A DNA stretch of 64,000 nucleotides, from the NCBI RefSeq assembly GCF_022984075.1, contig NZ_JALAAD010000001.1:1778455-1842454 (forward strand). Direction: 5' to 3'. Source of the DNA: Synechococcus sp. C9 (GTDB lineage Bacteria > Cyanobacteriota > Cyanobacteriia > Gloeomargaritales > Gloeomargaritaceae). Position 1 is the stretch's first letter. Each line of letters begins with the position of its first letter. Under the pieces are notes generated by a model. That model was not told the origin of the DNA. It saw only the letters and a program-made list of their open reading frames with translations, and searched no databases. The translations under genes and the position numbers were made by a program. This document shows positions 1 to 12,791 of this stretch, one piece after another.

Positions 1-108
1 CTTGGCGACCGCCGCCACATCATCCGCTGAGTCTAGGGGACGTTGCCAGAGCATGACCCCCCCTGTAGCCAATAGTGCCACGGTCACGCCGCAACTAATG
101 CGTTTCAT
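1..108 (-). CDS. N-terminus of an exported or membrane-anchored protein (partial)
   Basis: An ATG at 108 on the minus strand opens 36 codons that run off the left edge without a stop. The peptide starts MKRISCGVTVALLATGG and looks like a signal peptide or single membrane anchor: basic start, hydrophobic core, then a polar D/A-rich stretch. A GGGAG ribosome-binding site lies nine bases upstream. It is divergent from the SDR gene at 246. Only the anchor is visible, so no function can be given. The call rests on the ribosome-binding site and the signal-like composition. Confidence 0.55.
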   Translation of the reverse strand, partial: MKRISCGVTVALLATGGVMLWQRPLDSADDVAAVAK

Positions 109-245
109 GTTAGCCGTCTCCCACTTTCGCTTGCATTTTATTATACCGAGAGTGAGGCAAAATTTCGGAGCAATTCCGAAAAATAGAGCCAGAAAGAGAA
201 TCACCGCTTACACTGAACTTGTGATCATTGGTACGGGCGAGGCGA

Positions 246-1136
246 ATGGTGCAACCGGCGACCGAATTATATCTCGTGACGGGGGCAACGGGTCAAATTG
301 GCCGGCGGGTGGTGCATCAACTGCGACACCAGGGCCAGCGGGTACGGGCATGGGTGCGGCTGGGATCAAACTATCAAGATTTAGCGGATGCGGGCGCAGA
401 ATTATATTTCGGGGATATTACCCAACGGGAAGATATTTGGACAGCCATGACCGGTGTCAATTATGTGATCAGCACCCACAATCACCCTCAGCAAATTCTT
501 CAGATTCATCTCAAAAGTAATTTGCATCTCATCGAAGTTGCCCATAAATTTGGGGTGGAATGTTTCACTTATATTTCGGGTTTGGGTGTGGATCAATATG
601 CCCGGAATGCACCCCTTTTGGAAGCTAAATTAGCCATTGAAAATGAATTGCTGAATCGTACATTAAACTATGTCATTTTACGCCCGCCCTTACTTAATCA
701 CTATCTGTTACCCTGGTTGCGGCAATTGCAGAAAACCGGAAGTTTAATTTTAACCGGGGATGGACATTTGCGCCATGCTTGGATTAGTTTGGATGACCTA
801 GCCCATATTACCGTAAAAGCCACCCAAAATCCTGCATTCCGGCGACAGATTTTCCCCGTAGGTGGGTCGCCCCTCAGCCGTTGGGAGGTAATTCACCTGT
901 ATCAAAAACTCACCCAGTCCCAACCCATGATTATCCCAGTGCCATTGCCAATCTTAGATGGGGTACGGTGGGGTTTACAATGGTTGCAACAGGAGGAAGA
1001 CCTCGGTACTTTGAAAACCCTATTCAGCCATGAATTTATTTGCGGTGAAAGGGACATTAAACAGTTAGAAAATCACCTTGATATTCAACTCGAACCCCTC
1101 GAACAATTCTTGCAACGTTATTTGGGATTGAATTGA
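246..1136 (+). CDS. NAD(P)-binding atypical short-chain dehydrogenase (NmrA/Ycf39-like)
   Basis: About 296 residues with the dinucleotide-binding motif GATGQIGRRV close to the N-terminus, followed by an acidic 'GDIT' turn typical of extended/atypical SDRs. The catalytic YxxxK motif is not evident, which fits the NmrA-like branch whose members act as sensors or assembly factors. Cyanobacterial relatives include Ycf39, which helps photosystem II assembly; equating this gene with Ycf39 is inference. The start is taken at ATG 246 rather than the upstream TTG at 228, because GGGCGAGGCG precedes it. Monocistronic, with a divergent partial gene on its left and a convergent mechanosensitive channel gene on its right. 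Confidence 0.75.
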   Translation: MVQPATELYLVTGATGQIGRRVVHQLRHQGQRVRAWVRLGSNYQDLADAGAELYFGDITQREDIWTAMTGVNYVISTHNHPQQILQIHLKSNLHLIEVAHKFGVECFTYISGLGVDQYARNAPLLEAKLAIENELLNRTLNYVILRPPLLNHYLLPWLRQLQKTGSLILTGDGHLRHAWISLDDLAHITVKATQNPAFRRQIFPVGGSPLSRWEVIHLYQKLTQSQPMIIPVPLPILDGVRWGLQWLQQEEDLGTLKTLFSHEFICGERDIKQLENHLDIQLEPLEQFLQRYLGLN

Positions 1137-1211
1137 GAATCCCAGGGGCACTGTCCCCAAAGTTCGTTTTTTAGAATCGTGGTTTGCCCAAGGGTTTTGC
1201 CACCAGCACGA

Positions 1212-2972
1212 TTAGGTGGGCTGGCGATACTTTGCGTCACTGTCCTCCCATACCTGATGCGGACGACCCAAGGCAATCCCATTTTGTGCCAAACTTTGGA
1301 CAACCCGACGACGAAATTCTCGACCCACCAGCCATTGCTGTCCCGGTTGGGTTTTGAGCCAAACCCGCAGAAGTAACCCCTCATGCCCAGCCGCATCAAT
1401 GCCTAACACTTCCGGGAATTCCATCAAACTTTGCCGCCAGTCCGGGTCAGCATAAAATTCCTGCGTAACTTTTTTGAGCACCTGGAGGGCTTGGGTAGGG
1501 TCGGTTTGACAGTCCACTAAAATCTCAAAATTGACCCGTGACCACAGCCGAGTCAAATTAGAAACTTTGATAATACTGCTGTTGGGAATCGTGATTAAAC
1601 AGCCCTCGGGATTCCGCAGTTGGGTAATCCGCAAACTCATACTTTCTACCATACCTGTATATTCCCCAATTTGGACAATATCCCCAATTCCAAACTGGTC
1701 TTCCCAAAGAATTAAAAGACCATTGATAATATCTTTAATGACGTTCTGTGACCCCAGGGAAATAGCTAAAGCGATCAAACCACCCAAGGCAAATATCGAA
1801 CTAATTGGTACCCCTAATGTATTAAGTATATAACTGGTTCGGATAAAATAAATTAGCGCATTTTTCACCCCCCGCAGGGTTTCCATCGTCGTCGAAATTC
1901 GCAGTGACTTACGGGTCAGTTCACCGGTTTCAAACAAATTATACTTTTCCCAGGCTTGCTGTAACCGGTCAATCAAAAAATCCCCGGCTTTACTGCCCAA
2001 ACCTGTGACAAACCACATACTCAGCCATAGGATGGGCAGATGTAAAAGCTGGTTAGCAACCGCCCTGGTCTGGGGAAAAATCGCAAGAATATAGGATACT
2101 CCTGCCAACCAAACTGCAAATTGTATCCACAGTAAAATATACTCAAATAAAGAAATTACTTTCTTTCTATGTTCGTAGTCAAAATAGGATTTAATGTGGT
2201 TGATAAATTCAATTCTTTGTCGGTTTAAGCCGTGAGTATTCGGTGATGGTTGCTCTGGTTGTTTTGGAGTATTTTTTAAGGTCATAATTTGTTTTTGTAT
2301 ATACAATTTACGGCGGTTGATGAAGTATTGCAATCCCAGTAGAATTAAACTAATAAATAATACAAAAATAAGAGCCTGAACCGCTTGGTATATTTGACCT
2401 AAGAGGGCTTTGGGTGTCCTCTGGGAAATAGCCTCTTGAAGATTGTTTTGAATAATACCTCGCCATGCTTCAGCAAGTTCGGGGATAGGGATGCCATTGT
2501 AAGACGAATCAAGCTCTGTAACCGTCAGAATGGTAATATTTTGTTTTTGGTCTTCTGTCCGACCTAAAATTACGGTTTCATTGTTCAACGTCGCCACAGA
2601 AATGATTACTTTAGGCTCACGATTATCGAGTAGGTTTTGTGTGTAAGGTGCCACAATCCGGCGCAAATTGGCTTCAATCAGTTCCGCCCGAATTTCAACT
2701 GGGATCAGTTTATTAGCATTATTACGATCTCGCACCGTCGGTGAGGCAATTGTAAATAAACTTTTCCCATCAAATACCACATCAGTAGTTTCGATATTTC
2801 CATAACGGGTGACATGACTTGGTAAAACGACCTGGGATTGTTGCTGGGGAATGGGAAGTTGTCCCCAACCCACTTGGACAGGGAATAGCACCGTTGTTAA
2901 CGTGATTAACCATACAGCGAACATTCGATAGATAAAATGCAATCGCATCGGCATCAATGGTCCTAAACCCAT
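1212..2972 (-). CDS. MscS-family mechanosensitive ion channel with N-terminal periplasmic domain
   Basis: 586 residues. A signal-peptide-like N-terminus (residues 10-36) is followed by a soluble region of roughly 160 residues. Several membrane helices follow at about 195-215, 275-300, 315-335 and 370-420. The pore-lining helix and MscS beta domain are recognisable from 'GGLIALAISLGSQN' and 'WEDQFGIGDIVQIG', then a C-terminal alpha/beta cage. The family releases solutes on hypo-osmotic shock from the cytoplasmic membrane. It is longer than E. coli MscS (286 residues), as is common for cyanobacterial homologues with extra N-terminal domains. ATGs at residues 1, 9 and 17 are all possible starts. 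Confidence 0.85.
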   Translation of the reverse strand: MGLGPLMPMRLHFIYRMFAVWLITLTTVLFPVQVGWGQLPIPQQQSQVVLPSHVTRYGNIETTDVVFDGKSLFTIASPTVRDRNNANKLIPVEIRAELIEANLRRIVAPYTQNLLDNREPKVIISVATLNNETVILGRTEDQKQNITILTVTELDSSYNGIPIPELAEAWRGIIQNNLQEAISQRTPKALLGQIYQAVQALIFVLFISLILLGLQYFINRRKLYIQKQIMTLKNTPKQPEQPSPNTHGLNRQRIEFINHIKSYFDYEHRKKVISLFEYILLWIQFAVWLAGVSYILAIFPQTRAVANQLLHLPILWLSMWFVTGLGSKAGDFLIDRLQQAWEKYNLFETGELTRKSLRISTTMETLRGVKNALIYFIRTSYILNTLGVPISSIFALGGLIALAISLGSQNVIKDIINGLLILWEDQFGIGDIVQIGEYTGMVESMSLRITQLRNPEGCLITIPNSSIIKVSNLTRLWSRVNFEILVDCQTDPTQALQVLKKVTQEFYADPDWRQSLMEFPEVLGIDAAGHEGLLLRVWLKTQPGQQWLVGREFRRRVVQSLAQNGIALGRPHQVWEDSDAKYRQPT

Positions 2973-3404
2973 GACTTTCCATAGGTTACCAAAATTTGAT
3001 AATCATTTGACGATGTTTGCTGAGGTTCAGTCACGTATTTGATGGTTAATCGCCTTGGCAGTATCACAACATTAGCGGGTGGGTTGATTGCCAGAGAGGA
3101 CATTAAAGGCTTAACTTAGAGGGCATCTCTATTTATTTGAGCCAACCCATACGTTGGCATATCCCTAGTACCCAGAACCAAAGGCGGGGGTGCCCCTGCG
3201 ACCACTAACTTTGAATTTATAGAGGTTCCCTAGAGTAACAAGCAGGGTGATTAACACTCTGAGATGCTTTTCCCAAGGTATTGGTACTCATCCACACCAG
3301 TCCTTGCTGGTCAATCGGGGTGTAAGTACGCCGTGAAACGTGGCTATTTCACAACCATTAGGGGATGGTTTATGCTAAAAGAATGACGTTATTTTTGGAA
3401 CAAC
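2973..3404. other. Intergenic region with one dispersed mini-element
   Basis: A 432 bp gap between the divergent MscS and methyltransferase genes. It holds one copy of the dispersed mini-element (3120-3231), annotated separately. I see no convincing small ORF or RNA gene in the rest. Promoters for both flanking genes must lie here but no strong -35/-10 pair stood out. Confidence 0.5.
3120..3231. repeat. Dispersed mini-element, GGGCAYCTCTAT type
   Basis: Left end AGGGCATCTCTATTTATTTG and right end TATAGAGGTTCCCT form imperfect terminal inverted repeats. The shared core (CCAGAACCAAAGGCGGGGGT then GCCCCTGCGACC) lies in the middle. TAGA flanks the GGGC...CCC ends on both sides and may be a 4 bp target duplication. 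It has the same ends as the copy at 41621-41750. Confidence 0.7.
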
Positions 3405-4910
3405 ATGGTAGGGAATTGGCAGGATGGTTATGTCATAGAAATCCCTTATACCCAAGGGTTTTATCACCACCTCAGTCCGGCGAATTTGATCCTGTGTTTG
3501 TTGGCGAAACAGGTGAAGTTTCCCCCGATTGGGCAACCGTTTACCTATTGCGAATTGGCCTGCGGGCATGGGTTAACCACCAATCTGTTGGCGGCGGCCT
3601 ATCCTCAAGGGGACTTTTATGCAACAGATTTTAACCCCACCCATATTCATCAAGCCCGGGACTTAGCGGCGGCGGCGGGTTTGAGCAATGTCACCTTTAG
3701 TGATCAGAGTTTTCAGGAGTATTTAGAGGCGGATTTGCCTGCTTTTGATTTTATTAGTTTGCACGGGATTTATAGTTGGATTAGTCCTGAAAATCGCCGG
3801 GTGATCCAAGCCTTTCTCCAAAAATATCTGAAGGTGGGGGGGGTGGTTTATGTGTCCTACAATACTCTGCCGGGTTGGGGGGTGCTGGCGCCCATTCAAA
3901 AGTTGATGAACTTTTATCGGGGGCGGAGCAGTGGGGTAGCGGTAGAACGCTTAAAATTGGCTTTGGAATTGGTGGAATTGTTAAAAACCAATCAAGCGGT
4001 GTATTTACAACATCCTTGGCTGGCCAGTCGTTTGGAACAATTAAAAACCCAGGATGTGCATTATCTCGTGCATGAATTTTTCAATGAACATTGGCATCCC
4101 CTGTATGTGGATGAAGTGATGACGGAAATGGGTCATGCCAAATTAAGTTATGTGGGTTCGGCGCATTTGGTGGATCATGTGGATGCGTTTAATTTGCCCC
4201 CGGCGGCGATCAACCATTTGGCAACCTTGAGTGACCCGGTGTTGCGGGAATTGGTGCGGGATTTTTACCTCAATAGCCAGTTTCGCCGGGATGTGTATGT
4301 GCGGGGGCCGGTCGGAATGCCTGGGGAAGCCCAGGCGCAGATTCTACAAAATATGGCTTTTATCTTGACGGTTTTGCCCAGTCTGGTGAAGCTGGAACAT
4401 CAAACCACGGCGGGACAGGTGCAATTGCAGGCGAGTTTGTATCAGCCGGTGGTGGAGCATTTGGCGCAGGGGCCGGTGACGGTGGCGGAATTGGTGACCC
4501 GCTTGGCTCCCCAGGGGATAACGTTACAGCAGATCGGCCAGACGTTGATTGTGCTGACGGGGTTGGGGTATGCCCATCCGGTGGTGGGGGAGGGTGGGTT
4601 GTGCACGGAGCGGTTTAACCGGGTGATTGTGGAACGGGCGGAACTGGGGGGGGAATTGCAGTTTTTGGCGAGTCCGGTGATTGGTAATGGGGTGAAGGTT
4701 TCCCATTTGGAACTGCTGTTTTTGTTGGCGGCGCAACGGCAGGCACCCCCGGTGGCGTTTGTTTCAGAGATTCTCGCCCGGCGGGGATTGCAACTCACCC
4801 ACGAGGGCAAGGTGTTGGATACCCCGGAGGCGACCCTGGGGTTTTTGCGGGAACAGGCGGTGCAATTTGCCCAGCACGGACAACCCCTGCTGCAACGGTT
4901 GGGGATTTAA
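3405..4910 (+). CDS. SAM-dependent methyltransferase with methyltransferase regulatory domain
   Basis: 501 residues. The N-terminal Rossmann methyltransferase (about residues 40-170) has motif I 'CELACGHGLTTNLLA' and a following acidic 'YATDFNP'. The central and C-terminal part (about 210-500) is helical and matches the layout of proteins carrying the 'methyltransferase regulatory domain' (PF10119-type), as recalled from the family. The substrate is unknown; relatives occur in cyanobacteria and proteobacteria without a settled role. ATG 3405 has GGA seven bases upstream. It is convergent with the phosphohexomutase gene, with only ten bases between stop codons. Confidence 0.8.
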   Translation: MVGNWQDGYVIEIPYTQGFYHHLSPANLILCLLAKQVKFPPIGQPFTYCELACGHGLTTNLLAAAYPQGDFYATDFNPTHIHQARDLAAAAGLSNVTFSDQSFQEYLEADLPAFDFISLHGIYSWISPENRRVIQAFLQKYLKVGGVVYVSYNTLPGWGVLAPIQKLMNFYRGRSSGVAVERLKLALELVELLKTNQAVYLQHPWLASRLEQLKTQDVHYLVHEFFNEHWHPLYVDEVMTEMGHAKLSYVGSAHLVDHVDAFNLPPAAINHLATLSDPVLRELVRDFYLNSQFRRDVYVRGPVGMPGEAQAQILQNMAFILTVLPSLVKLEHQTTAGQVQLQASLYQPVVEHLAQGPVTVAELVTRLAPQGITLQQIGQTLIVLTGLGYAHPVVGEGGLCTERFNRVIVERAELGGELQFLASPVIGNGVKVSHLELLFLLAAQRQAPPVAFVSEILARRGLQLTHEGKVLDTPEATLGFLREQAVQFAQHGQPLLQRLGI

Positions 4911-4920
4911 GGGGTCGGGG

Positions 4921-7668
<2,748 letters not shown>

Positions 7669-7739
7669 CCTTGGGGGCCAAGGGATTGGAACCTGGCATT
7701 CTATAATGGGCAAATCGAAAGTCTTGCCATCATTGCCCT

Positions 7740-8888
7740 ATGACCAGCTTCGCCTGTGAATATCGCCCGGGGTTAGAGGGGGTGCCGGTCACCCAGTCCA
7801 GCATTAGTTATGTGGATGGTCAGCAGGGCATTTTGGAATATCGGGGGATTCCCATTCAGGAATTGGCCGCCAAAAGTAGTTTTTTGGAGGTGGCTTACCT
7901 GCTCATTTGGGGGGTACTGCCGACGGCGAGTGAATTGCACGCTTTTGAACACGAAATCACCTACCACCGGCGGGTGAAATACCGCATCCGGGACATGATG
8001 AAATGTTTTCCCGAAAGTGGCCACCCCATGGATGCGCTCCAGGCGTCGGCGGCGGCTTTGGGGCTGTTTTACTCCCGGCGGGCGTTGGATGACCCCCAGT
8101 ACATTCGGGCGGCGGTGGTGCGCCTATTGGCGAAAATTCCCACGATGGTGGCGGCGTTTCAACACATCCGCAAAGGCAATGACCCGGTGCAACCCCGGGA
8201 CGACCAAAACTATGCCGCCAATTTCCTCTATATGTTGCGGGAACAGGTGCCCCATGAACTGGAAGCCCGGGCGTTGGATGTGTGTTTGACCCTGCACGCT
8301 GAACATACGATCAATGCGTCCACCTTTGCGGCGATGGTTACGGCATCCACCCTGACCGACCCCTACGGCGTAGTGGCTTCGGCAGTGGGTACCCTGGCGG
8401 GGCCATTGCACGGGGGGGCGAATGAGGATGTGATGCAAATGATTGAACAAATCGGCACGGTAGATCAAGTGGAACCGTTTATTGAACGATTGCTGGTGGA
8501 AAAAGCCCGCATTCCTGGGTTTGGGCATCGGGTCTATAAGGTGAAAGACCCCCGGGCCACAATTTTGCAAAACCTGGCTAAGGAATTGTTTGCGGAATTT
8601 GGGGCAGACACCTACTACGATATTGCGGTGGAAATTGAACGGGTGGTCGTAGAACGGCTGGGACACAAGGGCATTTATCCGAATGTGGATTTTTATTCCG
8701 GTTTGGTCTATCGCAAACTAGGAATTCCCAATGATTTATTTACCCCCGTATTTGCCATCGCCCGGGTAGCGGGTTGGTTAGCCCATTGGAAGGAACAATT
8801 AAACCACAATCGCATTTTCCGTCCCACCCAAATTTATGTGGGGGGTCACGATTTACCCTACATTTCTATTGAAGAACGGACGGATTAG
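7740..8888 (+). CDS. gltA: Citrate synthase
   Basis: 382 residues, type-I citrate synthase length. The active-site residues are visible: His224 in GPLHGGANE, His263 in GFGHRVYK and Asp317 in NVDFYSG. HAEHTINAS at 186-194 is a further family signature. It condenses oxaloacetate with acetyl-CoA as the entry to the incomplete or branched cyanobacterial TCA pathway in the cytosol. It stands alone, 70 bp after rsmH, with a GC-rich hairpin in that gap. A truncated restriction gene and the hicBA pair follow. Confidence 0.96.
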   Translation: MTSFACEYRPGLEGVPVTQSSISYVDGQQGILEYRGIPIQELAAKSSFLEVAYLLIWGVLPTASELHAFEHEITYHRRVKYRIRDMMKCFPESGHPMDALQASAAALGLFYSRRALDDPQYIRAAVVRLLAKIPTMVAAFQHIRKGNDPVQPRDDQNYAANFLYMLREQVPHELEARALDVCLTLHAEHTINASTFAAMVTASTLTDPYGVVASAVGTLAGPLHGGANEDVMQMIEQIGTVDQVEPFIERLLVEKARIPGFGHRVYKVKDPRATILQNLAKELFAEFGADTYYDIAVEIERVVVERLGHKGIYPNVDFYSGLVYRKLGIPNDLFTPVFAIARVAGWLAHWKEQLNHNRIFRPTQIYVGGHDLPYISIEERTD

Positions 8889-8912
8889 GGTTTTGGTAGG
8901 TTCTCAGAGTTG

Positions 8913-9067
8913 TGGGCAATATAATAATCCTACTTGATTTACATTGGGGCACCTCTATTTATTTGTATTACCAGGAGGTTATCTCGCTGGAATGCCAATA
9001 TTATTGAGAACTACAGACGGGGGCGGTGTGCGACCCCTGTTCCATTTTCATTTAGGATTGCTATATA
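8913..9067. repeat. Dispersed mini-element, chimeric ends
   Basis: The outer ends resemble the TATAGCAATCC type (caatataataatcctacttg at left, TTTAGGATTGCTATA at right). An internal GGGCACCTCTATTTATTTG end starts at 8947. The core reads GGGGGCGGTGTGCGACCCC, a shortened form of the common hairpin. It lies directly against the restriction-enzyme remnant and may have helped truncate it. Its internal part matches, in reverse orientation, the copy that abuts the CRISPR array. Confidence 0.65.
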
Positions 9068-9073
9068 TAAACG

Positions 9074-9335
9074 ATGGAGAGTGGTAGAATTGGCTGTAGG
9101 TTCAGCAGATTTAGCGAGTGATGTGGAGTTTGAACGTCCGAATGATTATCTGGATAATCCAGGGTTTCGTAGTATGCACCGCAGTGTAGAGCAGAGTTTT
9201 GATGAAATTTATGTTATAGATTTACACGGCAATACCAAGAAGAAAGCAGTGGTTCCCGATGGTTTCAAAGATGAGAATGTGTTTGACGTTCAGCAGGGAG
9301 TATCGGTCAGTTTAATGCTTAGAAAAGGAGTTTAA
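9074..9335 (+). pseudogene. Remnant of a type IIG/ISP-like restriction-modification enzyme
   Basis: The in-frame peptide contains DYLDNPGFRSM, then SFDEIYVIDLHGN, then PDGFKDENVFDVQQGV. This matches a conserved stretch just after the NPPY methyltransferase core in large Eco57I/type-ISP restriction-methylase proteins, as recalled from the family. Only about 75 residues remain of a protein normally longer than 900, with neither SAM motif nor nuclease domain. The left side runs into a dispersed mini-element and the right side ends five bases before hicB. It is best read as a decayed defence gene whose neighbouring toxin-antitoxin survived. Confidence 0.65.
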
Positions 9336-9339
9336 CACC

Positions 9340-9585
9340 ATGACGGCACAGCAAGTAAATCAGCCATCTAGTCTAATTAAGGAAATTATTTTTTTGGTTG
9401 AAGAAGATGTGGAAGGCGGTTATTGTGCCCAGGCATTAGGGGAATCGATTTTCACACAAGCTGATGATCTGGAATCTCTGCGATTAATGGTTAGAGATGC
9501 TGTGGAATGTCACTTTCTTAATCCAGAGGAACGACCTCGGGTGATTCGGCTACACATTGTACGGGATGAGGTCTTTACTTTATGA
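9340..9585 (+). CDS. hicB: HicB-like antitoxin
   Basis: 81 residues, rich in beta-strand and acidic residues (FLVEEDVEGGYCAQALG, then 'TQADDLESLRLMVRDAVECHF'). This is the partial RNase-H-like fold of short HicB antitoxins, which lack a DNA-binding tail. It neutralises the HicA mRNA interferase encoded immediately downstream. Its stop overlaps the hicA start as ATGA (9582-9585). Antitoxin-first order is the reverse of the classical hicAB operon but is common among cyanobacterial pairs. AAGGAG precedes ATG 9340. Confidence 0.85.
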   Translation: MTAQQVNQPSSLIKEIIFLVEEDVEGGYCAQALGESIFTQADDLESLRLMVRDAVECHFLNPEERPRVIRLHIVRDEVFTL

Positions 9586-9824
9586 AGTTACCTCGTGACA
9601 TCACAGGGGAAACATTAGCAATTGCTCTCAATCGTTTCGGCTATAAAATAGTACGTCAAACAGGTAGTCATCTTCGCCTCACGACACAAAAGGAAGGTGA
9701 ACATCATATTACTATCCCCAATCATTCACCCCTCAAAACCGGAATACTTAATGCTATCTTGAAAGATGTTGCTTCTCATTTCAAAATTAGTCGAGATGAT
9801 TTGCTGAAACAATTATTCGATTAA
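9582..9824 (+). CDS. hicA: HicA-like mRNA interferase toxin
   Basis: 80 residues with the double-stranded-RNA-binding-like HicA fold. The active-site His lies in RQTGSHLRL (about residue 30), and a 'HHITIPNHSPLKTGIL' strand-helix follows, both typical of the family. It cleaves mRNA when released from HicB. Coupled by a 4 bp overlap to the upstream antitoxin. The pair follows a decayed restriction gene, which suggests an old defence islet. Confidence 0.9.
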   Translation: MKLPRDITGETLAIALNRFGYKIVRQTGSHLRLTTQKEGEHHITIPNHSPLKTGILNAILKDVASHFKISRDDLLKQLFD

Positions 9825-9893
9825 CTAATGACTCAAATCTACCACGTCCACCTCTACGGTACTCGTAGTGGAATTTCAACTGTACCCTATAAA

Positions 9894-10011
9894 TATAGTC
9901 ATTTCACAAATAGATGCGACACTTTTTAGGCACTGGTAATCGCTCTATCCCCTTCTAGGAAAGGGGTTGTAGGTAAAAGTGAATGTCGCAAACTTGTTTG
10001 AAATTACTATA
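9894..10011. repeat. 118 bp palindrome-ended element, TATAGT type
   Basis: The left end TATAGTcATTTCACAaat mirrors the right end, TATAGTaATTTCAAACaa on the opposite strand. The inverted repeats continue inward through TGCGACA and ACTTTTTA. An inner hairpin CCCCTTCTAGGAAAGGGG lies near the centre. It has no coding capacity, so it looks like a non-autonomous (MITE-like) derivative of an unidentified insertion sequence. It sits between hicA and two other mini-elements. Confidence 0.55.
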
Positions 10012-10021
10012 CTTAAAAGGC

Positions 10022-10134
10022 TGTATAACAATCCTATGTGATTAACGAATGGAAATTTCCCAGAACCAAATGCGGGGGCGGTGCCCCTGCGACCCCTGTT
10101 CTATTTTTTTATTTAGGATTACTGTATAACAATT
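10022..10134. repeat. Dispersed mini-element, TATAGCAATCC-like type (tandem copy 1)
   Basis: Starts TGTATAACAATCCTATGTG and ends TTTAGGATTACTGTATA, giving inverted ends. The core is CGGGGGCGGTGCCCCTGCGACC. It shares its right end with the left end of the next copy, so the two form a tandem pair. Confidence 0.7.
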
Positions 10135-10240
10135 CTATGTGATTAACAAATGGAAATTTCCCAGAACCATACACCGCAGGTGCTTCTTGTACGGGGGCGG
10201 CGCCCCTGCGACCCGTGTTCTTTTTTTTTTTTTCATTTAG
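10122..10240. repeat. Dispersed mini-element, TATAGCAATCC-like type (tandem copy 2)
   Basis: Begins TGTATAACAATTCTATGTG, with the core ACGGGGGCGGCGCCCCTGCG. A T-run and CATTTAGG follow instead of a complete right end. It carries an insert (acaccgcaggtgcttcttgt) also present in the copies at 13062 and 34285. Confidence 0.65.
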
Positions 10241-10399
10241 GCTTTTCGGGAATTACAGCCTGTTCACCAATTAAAGGACGGATACCAAGCATCTGATTTC
10301 CAAGGGTTAGTGCTAATGAATGAGGCTTAGAGTCGGTGGGTTTACAGCCCTATTCCGTAACTATTGAAAAGGCTGTAACTAGGGTTGCCGTAGGATTGC

Positions 10400-10502
10400 T
10401 ATAGCTAGGTAGGTTAAGGTTGTTGCCTTAAGATTCTGGGAAACCAATGTGGGGCTACGCCCAGCGACCCATATCATGTCAACCTTTGTATGCTTAGCTA
10501 TA
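10400..10502. repeat. 103 bp inverted-repeat element, TATAGCTA type
   Basis: TATAGCTAGGTAGGTTAAGG at the left pairs with the right end, which reads TATAGCTAAGCATACAAAGG on the minus strand. The centre contains GGGGCTACGCCC-AGCGACCC, a diverged version of the common core hairpin. It lies 7 bp before the groEL terminator. Confidence 0.55.
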
Positions 10503-10508
10503 GAGCTA

Positions 10509-10532
10509 CAAAAAACCCCCATTGCTGGGGGT
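10509..10532 (-). terminator. Rho-independent terminator of groES-groEL
   Basis: On the minus strand ACCCCCAGCAATGGGGGTT is followed by a T-run. This gives a 5-6 bp GC stem with a short loop, about 50 bp after the groEL stop codon. Confidence 0.8.
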
Positions 10533-10583
10533 CAGGGTTAATCATTCATTAGCAAAATGAGCCACTATTGCTTCAGCGTTGGG

Positions 10584-12227
<1,644 letters not shown>

Positions 12228-12233
12228 TCAGGG

Positions 12234-12545
12234 TTACTTGACCGTAGCGAGAATGTCTTTTTCCGCCAGCAGGACGTATTCCTCACTGCCGATTTTGATC
12301 TCGGTGCCAGCGTACTTGGAGTACAGCACCTTGTCGCCGACTTTGACTTCTAGGGGTTGCCGTTTCCCATCCTCATCCCGTTTGCCAGGACCCACGGCGG
12401 CTACTTCGCCAATTTGGGGTTTCTCCTTGGCGGTGTCGGGCAGGAGGATGCCCCCGGCGGTTTTTTCCTCAGATTGACTCACTTTCACCAGTACCCGGTC
12501 TCCCAACGGGGTGACGGTGGAGACATTCAACGTGATGGTTGCCAT
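12234..12545 (-). CDS. groES: 10 kDa co-chaperonin GroES
   Basis: 103 residues from ATG 12545 ([10 protein letters not shown]). [10 protein letters not shown] opens the fold, the mobile loop is [15 protein letters not shown], and the C-terminal half includes [16 protein letters not shown] longer in-frame start at 12566 is rejected because it lacks a ribosome-binding site and family support. GroES caps the GroEL ring. First gene of the groES-groEL operon, with a CIRCE element 67 bp upstream. Confidence 0.98.
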   Translation of the reverse strand: MATITLNVSTVTPLGDRVLVKVSQSEEKTAGGILLPDTAKEKPQIGEVAAVGPGKRDEDGKRQPLEVKVGDKVLYSKYAGTEIKIGSEEYVLLAEKDILATVK

Positions 12546-12611
12546 AAATGACGCTCCCAATGTCATTAAAATTAGACCTGGAGTTGCTGTCCAGAGGTTT
12601 GCGACCCTGAC

Positions 12612-12638
12612 CTAGCACTCTCAGCCTTCGAGTGCTAA
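12612..12638 (-). promoter_or_regulatory. CIRCE operator (HrcA-binding)
   Basis: Inverted repeat CTAGCACTC-N9-GAGTGCTAA. It matches the CIRCE consensus TTAGCACTC-N9-GAGTGCTAA with one mismatch in one arm and none in the other. It lies upstream of groES, where HrcA represses groESL in cyanobacteria (established for the family). Confidence 0.95.
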
Positions 12639-12791
12639 TTTAGCGTACCCGGTGCCGGGACTTGGGTACGGGTTTCCGAACTGGGGGTTGTGTGAATCAG
12701 CGCAAAGTTTTGTGGGGAAGTATGACAAAGGGTGGGGCGGGGGGGCGGGCTGGTTTTAGGATGGGGGTGATTGATTTCTGGAGTGTTGCCC

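Noticed and set aside
2-520. 172-codon ORF at the left edge
   Set aside because: It runs across the SDR start in another frame, has no family signal, and the opposite strand carries a signal-peptide start with a ribosome-binding site.
7669-7683. CCTTGG-GGG-CCAAGG hairpin after rsmH as a terminator
   Set aside because: No T-run follows on either strand; kept only as a hairpin.
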